This document shows positions 7,042 through 9,286 of a stretch of DNA of 9,286 bases, in pieces. Each line of letters starts with the position of its first letter. The first letter of the stretch is position 1. The notes beneath the pieces were generated by a model. That model ran no database searches. It saw only the letters and a program-made list of their open reading frames with translations, and was not told the DNA's origin. The stretch comes from an uncultured Tabrizicola sp. (GTDB taxonomy: Bacteria; Pseudomonadota; Alphaproteobacteria; Rhodobacterales; Rhodobacteraceae). The DNA is taken from NCBI GenBank assembly GCA_937858255.1, contig CALLZQ010000784.1, forward strand, positions 1-9,286, read 5' to 3'. The position numbers were made by a program, and so were the translations under genes.

Positions 7042-7073
7042 GCCATGCAACAGATGCATGGCGGCTTTGCCGC
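7042..7073 (+). promoter_or_regulatory. Two overlapping hairpins directly after the LysR-type stop codon
   Basis: A perfect 8-base inverted repeat, GCCATGCA (7042-7049), five bases, TGCATGGC (7055-7062), begins two bases after the stop. A second perfect stem, GCGGC (7061-7065), TTT, GCCGC (7069-7073), shares two bases with it. No T-run follows either stem. They may protect the 3' end of the LysR-type message or act as a T-less terminator. Structures are seen directly; function is inferred. Confidence 0.4.
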
Positions 7074-7082
7074 AGGTGCGAC

Positions 7083-7118
7083 ATGAAAACACTTGTCGCG
7101 ACTCACTCCGCCGCCTAA
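7083..7118 (+). CDS. Possible 11-codon mini-ORF (leader-peptide-like)
   Basis: ATG at 7083 to TAA at 7118 encodes MKTLVATHSAA. AGGTG lies upstream with acceptable spacing (AGG at 7074-7076, six bases from the ATG). It sits between the LysR-type gene and the strong terminator at 7183, a layout like a leader peptide, but nothing regulated follows on this strand and the peptide has no run of one amino acid. It overlaps the GCGACA-N10-TGTCGC dyad. It could easily be chance. Confidence 0.15.
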   Translation: MKTLVATHSAA

Positions 7119-7127
7119 ATCGGTTTT

Positions 7128-7210
7128 CGAAGGGCGCGGTTGAGACTTCTCCCCCGACCTTCATACCTCCCTGTTGGACTTGGGCCGAGCTTCTGCTCGG
7201 CCTTTTTTTT
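7128..7210 (+). ncRNA. Candidate small RNA of about 80 bases with its own terminator
   Basis: A possible promoter, TTGTCG (7093-7098), 17 bases, TAAATC (7116-7121), would start transcription near 7128, and the strong terminator ends it at about 7210. The body carries two pyrimidine-rich, anti-Shine-Dalgarno-like stretches, CTCCCCC (7149-7155) and CCTCCC (7166-7171), in largely unpaired sequence. This recalls the CcsR ('cuckoo') RNAs of Rhodobacter with their CCUCC-rich loops, though the exact motif is not present. The -35 box lies in the dyad GCGACA-N10-TGTCGC (7078-7099). The region may equally be just the long 3' UTR of the LysR-type gene. Confidence 0.3.
7183..7210 (+). terminator. Rho-independent terminator
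   Basis: Perfect 8-base stem GGCCGAGC (7183-7190), TTCT loop, GCTCGGCC (7195-7202), followed at once by eight Ts (7203-7210). It ends plus-strand transcription 143 bases after the LysR-type stop. The opposite strand has no T-run after the stem, so it is not a good terminator for the convergent sigma-factor gene. Confidence 0.95.
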
Positions 7211-7241
7211 GCTTTTGCAGCATCGGCGGCAAAGATTGCGC

Positions 7242-8450
7242 TTATGCGGGCAGCGCTGCCTGCCGCTTGATCAGGAATGAAACATCCGCAGGGTCAGAGG
7301 CCAGCGCAATGGCCTGTGCATAGGCCCGCCGTGATTCGCCGCCTCGCCCCAACCTCGCCAGCAGATCGGCGCGCACCACATGCCAGGGTTGGTAATCACT
7401 CAGGGCCAGCGCCTCGACCTCATCCAGCGCGCCTGCCACGTCACCGGTTTCCGCCAGCACCACCGCCCGGTTCAGCCGCACCACAGGGGTCGGCTCATGG
7501 ATCAACAGCGCATCATAAAGGCGCAGCGCCTCGGCCCATGCAGGGGGGCGCTCCATCTGGGCAAAGGCGATGGCGGCCTTGATCTGAAACGGTTCGGGCT
7601 GACGCCGTGCCACCGCCCGCTCCAGCCAGGCCATCGCCTCACGCCAGAGGGCGGGCGACCACAGGCTGCGGTCCTGCGCGGCGGGGGGCACAGTCTCTCC
7701 CTCGGGCGAAACCCGGGCCAGGGCCCGCGATTGCGTGACAAGCAGCAGCGACAGGCATCCCTCCACCGCCACCTGATCGGGGGCAAGATCATTCAGCAGC
7801 CGCGCCAGAAAAATCGCCTCGGCACAGAGGTCGCGCCCGCAGGCCTGCCGCTGCCGGTAGCCGGTGGTATAGATCAGGTAAATCGTGGCCAGCACTGCCC
7901 CCAGCCGCGCGGGCCATTCCTCGGGGCCCGGCACGCGAAAGGCGATCCCGGCCCGGGCAATCTTGGCCCGCCCCCGGCTGAGGCGCTGACCCATCGTCGG
8001 CTCGGCATCCAGAAAGGCCGCCGCAACCTCGGCTGTCGAAAGACCGCAGAGCGTGCGCAGCGTCAGCGCCACCTGCGTCTTTGCCTCCAGCGCCGGATGG
8101 CAGCAGGTAAAGATCAACCGCAGCCTTTCATCAGGGATTTCCGCCCCTTCATCCAGCGCATCCGCGACCTTGGCCTCTTCCTCGGCCAGCAGCGCCATGG
8201 CAGCGGCCTGATCCTCGGCCCGGCGCGCGCGGCGATAGCCGTCAATCGCCTTGCGCAGTGCCACGCGCAACAACCACCCCTCAGGCCGCGCCGGCAGGCC
8301 GCTGCGCCCCCAGTGGATCAGGGCCGAAGCGGCAGCCTCTTGCAGGGCATCCTCGGCGCGCTGAAAATCCCCCGTCCGCGCGATGAGGGCGGCCAAAAGC
8401 CGCCCCCTGTCCCGACGCAAGATCGCCTCAAGCGTCGCCGCGACCGTCAT
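7242..8450 (-). CDS. ECF42-type RNA polymerase sigma factor with C-terminal TPR-like extension
   Basis: Extracytoplasmic-function-type sigma factor of 402 residues, about twice the usual ECF length. Sigma region 2 covers about 10-78, with FQRAEDALQEAAASAL (29-44) and the PEGWLLRVALRKAIDGYRR segment. Region 4 covers about 112-168, with the group-typical RLIFTCCHPAL (111-121) and the helix-turn-helix around LCGLSTAEVAAAFL. The extension contains a DUF6596-like part (about 180-280) and TPR-like helices (about 290-390). This build, and pairing with a DGPF/YCII gene, defines group ECF42, which has no anti-sigma partner; published Streptomyces work indicates that the extension is needed for activity. 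The start overlaps the DGPF stop by 4 bases (ATGA), giving translational coupling. Oddity: the usual NEGY motif is TTGY here (YLIYTTGY, 191-198). Signal and targets are unknown. Confidence 0.94.
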   Translation of the reverse strand: MTVAATLEAILRRDRGRLLAALIARTGDFQRAEDALQEAAASALIHWGRSGLPARPEGWLLRVALRKAIDGYRRARRAEDQAAAMALLAEEEAKVADALDEGAEIPDERLRLIFTCCHPALEAKTQVALTLRTLCGLSTAEVAAAFLDAEPTMGQRLSRGRAKIARAGIAFRVPGPEEWPARLGAVLATIYLIYTTGYRQRQACGRDLCAEAIFLARLLNDLAPDQVAVEGCLSLLLVTQSRALARVSPEGETVPPAAQDRSLWSPALWREAMAWLERAVARRQPEPFQIKAAIAFAQMERPPAWAEALRLYDALLIHEPTPVVRLNRAVVLAETGDVAGALDEVEALALSDYQPWHVVRADLLARLGRGGESRRAYAQAIALASDPADVSFLIKRQAALPA

Positions 8451-8797
8451 CCGTAGTTCATCACCGGCCGGATCTCGACCGTGCCCGTCCGCGCCACCGG
8501 AATCGCGGCGGCAAAGGTCATCGCGGCATCCAGATCCGCCGCCTCGATCAGGTAAAAGCCACCCAGATGCTCGCGGCTCTCGGCAAAAGGGCCATCCATG
8601 GTTTCCACCTTGCCGCCGCGCGCCCGCAGCGTGGTCGCGGTTTCCACCCCTTGCAGCCCCTCACCCGCGAGGATCTGCGCCACATCCTTCATCCGCTCGC
8701 CCAGCGTAAAGAACTCATTCAGCCAAGGGCCGAACTCGGGGCTGTCCGGCGTCGGGTCCAGCGCGGGATCACCATAAAGAATAAGCATGTATTTCAT
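8447..8797 (-). CDS. YCII-related DGPF-motif protein
   Basis: Small soluble ferredoxin-like-fold protein of 116 residues, normal for the family. It starts with the typical [10 protein letters not shown] and carries the DGPF signature in [21 protein letters not shown] (DGPF at 68-71, with the following Glu and the Gly-Gly-Phe run conserved). It ends with the usual EIRPVMNYG. Biochemical function is not established; members occur mainly beside ECF41/ECF42 sigma-factor genes. The start has AGGGA (8810-8806) eight bases upstream. Its stop overlaps the sigma-factor start, and an ECF42-like promoter lies about 60 bases upstream, so it is likely a direct product of the circuit. Proposed roles in sensing or a small-molecule reaction remain speculation. 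Confidence 0.94.
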   Translation of the reverse strand: MKYMLILYGDPALDPTPDSPEFGPWLNEFFTLGERMKDVAQILAGEGLQGVETATTLRARGGKVETMDGPFAESREHLGGFYLIEAADLDAAMTFAAAIPVARTGTVEIRPVMNYG

Positions 8798-8856
8798 CGT
8801 TCCATTCCCTTTTTGTCCCGGATCAACCGGCCCAATGCCCGCGATCCTACATCAAG

Positions 8857-8873
8857 GACGCGGCCCCCGCGTC
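8857..8873. repeat. Perfect inverted repeat across the -10 region and spacer of the ECF42-like promoter
   Basis: GACGCGG (8857-8863), three bases, CCGCGTC (8867-8873). One arm contains the CGTC -10 element, so a protein bound here, or a cruciform, would affect that promoter. It could be an operator for an unknown regulator or a chance palindrome in GC-rich DNA. No such regulator gene is adjacent. Confidence 0.4.
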
Positions 8874-8883
8874 ATTTTCGACA
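8857..8883 (-). promoter_or_regulatory. Candidate ECF42-dependent promoter of the DGPF/sigma-factor operon
   Basis: On the minus strand TGTCGA (8883-8878), 17 bases, CGTC (8860-8857). The promoter signature reported for ECF42 sigma factors in Streptomyces venezuelae is, as I recall it, TGTCGA at -35 and CGA/TC at -10, so the match is complete with ECF-like spacing. Transcription would begin near 8850, giving a leader of about 50 bases before the DGPF start. This predicts autoactivation of the pair. The motif is seen; use by this sigma factor is inferred. Confidence 0.65.
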
Positions 8884-8905
8884 TTCCCCCTGCGCGCGGT
8901 ACAAA
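8878..8905 (+). promoter_or_regulatory. Candidate sigma-70-type promoter of purL
   Basis: TCGACA (8878-8883), 16 bases, TACAAA (8900-8905): five and four matches to the -35 and -10 consensus. Transcription would begin near 8912, leaving a leader of about 85 bases. The -35 hexamer is exactly the reverse complement of the ECF42-like -35 box, so the two divergent promoters overlap completely at that element. Confidence 0.45.
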
Positions 8906-8960
8906 AATATTGGCCTGCCCGATGGCTCGTGTCTTTCCCTCGCGCCCGCTCTGGCCTAAA

Positions 8961-8976
8961 GGGCTGGCAAAAGCCC
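8961..8976 (+). promoter_or_regulatory. Small hairpin in the purL leader
   Basis: GGGCT (8961-8965), six bases, AGCCC (8972-8976), perfect 5-base stem, 21 bases before the purL start and outside its ribosome-binding site. It has no T-run and does not resemble a purine riboswitch. Function is not indicated. Confidence 0.2.
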
Positions 8977-8997
8977 GTGCTGAACCGGAGAGCCATG

Positions 8998-9286
8998 ATG
9001 ACCGAACCCGCCATCACCCCCGAGCTGATTGCCGCGCATGGGATCAAGCCCGATGAATATGAGCGGATCCTGACGATCATCGGGCGCGAGCCAAGCTTTA
9101 CCGAACTCGGTATCTTCTCGGCGATGTGGAATGAGCATTGCTCGTACAAATCCTCGAAAATCCACCTGCGTACCCTGCCGACCAAGGGTCCGCAGGTCAT
9201 CTGCGGCCCGGGTGAGAATGCGGGCGTTGTCGATATCGGCGACGGGCAGGCGGTGGTCTTCAAGATGGAAAGCCACAACCACCCCA
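8998..9286 (+). CDS. purL: Phosphoribosylformylglycinamidine synthase subunit PurL (5' part, runs off the window)
   Basis: Cytoplasmic enzyme of de novo purine synthesis. With PurS and PurQ it converts FGAR, ATP and glutamine-derived ammonia to FGAM. Only the first 96 codons are visible. They contain the strongly conserved [25 protein letters not shown] block and, at the edge, [11 protein letters not shown]. The histidines in NEHC and SHNHP correspond to active-site residues of small-type PurL. The start region lacks the long N-terminal domain of the large enterobacterial enzyme, so this is the small, multisubunit type. Two ATGs are adjacent (8995 and 8998); GGAG at 8987-8990 is seven bases from the second and four from the first, and homologues begin [11 protein letters not shown], so 8998 is preferred. 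Divergent from the DGPF gene. Confidence 0.97.
   Translation, partial: MTEPAITPELIAAHGIKPDEYERILTIIGREPSFTELGIFSAMWNEHCSYKSSKIHLRTLPTKGPQVICGPGENAGVVDIGDGQAVVFKMESHNHP

Noticed and set aside
7183..7210. Bidirectional terminator for the convergent LysR-type and sigma-factor genes
   Set aside because: The stem is symmetrical, but on the minus strand the A/T run precedes rather than follows it, so only the plus strand has an intrinsic terminator.
7380..8456. A 358-codon plus-strand frame opposite the ECF42-type sigma gene
   Set aside because: Low-complexity, Arg/Pro/His-rich shadow of the sigma-factor codons; no ribosome-binding site or domain.
8884..8997. Purine riboswitch or PurR-type operator upstream of purL
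   Set aside because: The leader shows only a 5-base hairpin; the conserved purine-aptamer core and the E. coli-type PurR palindrome are both absent.

Overview
The window is about 64% GC and looks like a chromosomal segment of an alphaproteobacterium of the Rhodobacteraceae (Rhodobacter/Paracoccus relatives). Evidence for this is the protein character of ArgS, PurL, CcmE and the conserved acyltransferase, together with a holin/endolysin pair of the kind used by the Rhodobacter gene transfer agent (GTA). I see no insertion sequence, CRISPR array, tRNA or rRNA. Almost every base belongs to a recognisable gene, and no gene-free stretch exceeds 300 bases.

Layout. From base 1 to about 5.9 kb all genes lie on the minus strand. 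In transcription order they are: a lysophospholipid acyltransferase-like protein (5895-5023), glutamate racemase murI (4985-4173), the haem chaperone ccmE (4068-3610), a GH108-type endolysin (3519-2908) overlapping by 10 bases a GTA-type holin (2917-2441), arginyl-tRNA synthetase argS (2377-635), and the first 189 codons of a membrane-anchored, probably SPOR-domain cell-envelope protein (569 to the window edge). On the plus strand, divergent from the acyltransferase, is a LysR-type regulator (6143-7039). It is followed by a structured 200-base spacer holding two or three hairpins, a possible 11-codon leader ORF, a possible small RNA and a textbook intrinsic terminator (7183-7210). Next, on the minus strand, is a two-gene unit: a YCII/DGPF-motif protein (8797-8447) and an ECF42-type sigma factor with a long C-terminal extension (8450-7242), translationally coupled by a 4-base overlap. 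Divergent from it on the plus strand is the 5' end of purL (8998 to the edge).

How the parts work together. The minus-strand block mixes envelope genes (peptidoglycan precursor supply, acyl lipid synthesis, a probable SPOR protein), translation (argS) and a two-gene lysis module. In Rhodobacter capsulatus a similar endolysin-holin pair, encoded away from the GTA structural cluster, releases GTA particles, so this pair is best read as the lysis arm of a dispersed GTA genome fixed among housekeeping genes. A strong hairpin lies between the holin and argS and includes the argS ribosome-binding site, which would help separate occasional lysis expression from constant argS expression.

The most interesting regulatory reading is at 8857-8905. 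Upstream of the DGPF/ECF42 pair is a match to the promoter motif reported for ECF42 sigma factors (TGTCGA, 17 bases, CGTC). The same six bases read on the other strand form the -35 box (TCGACA, 16 bases, TACAAA) of a plausible purL promoter. If both work, sigma-70 and ECF42 compete for one hexamer, linking a poorly understood sigma-factor circuit to purine synthesis. This is inference from motifs only.
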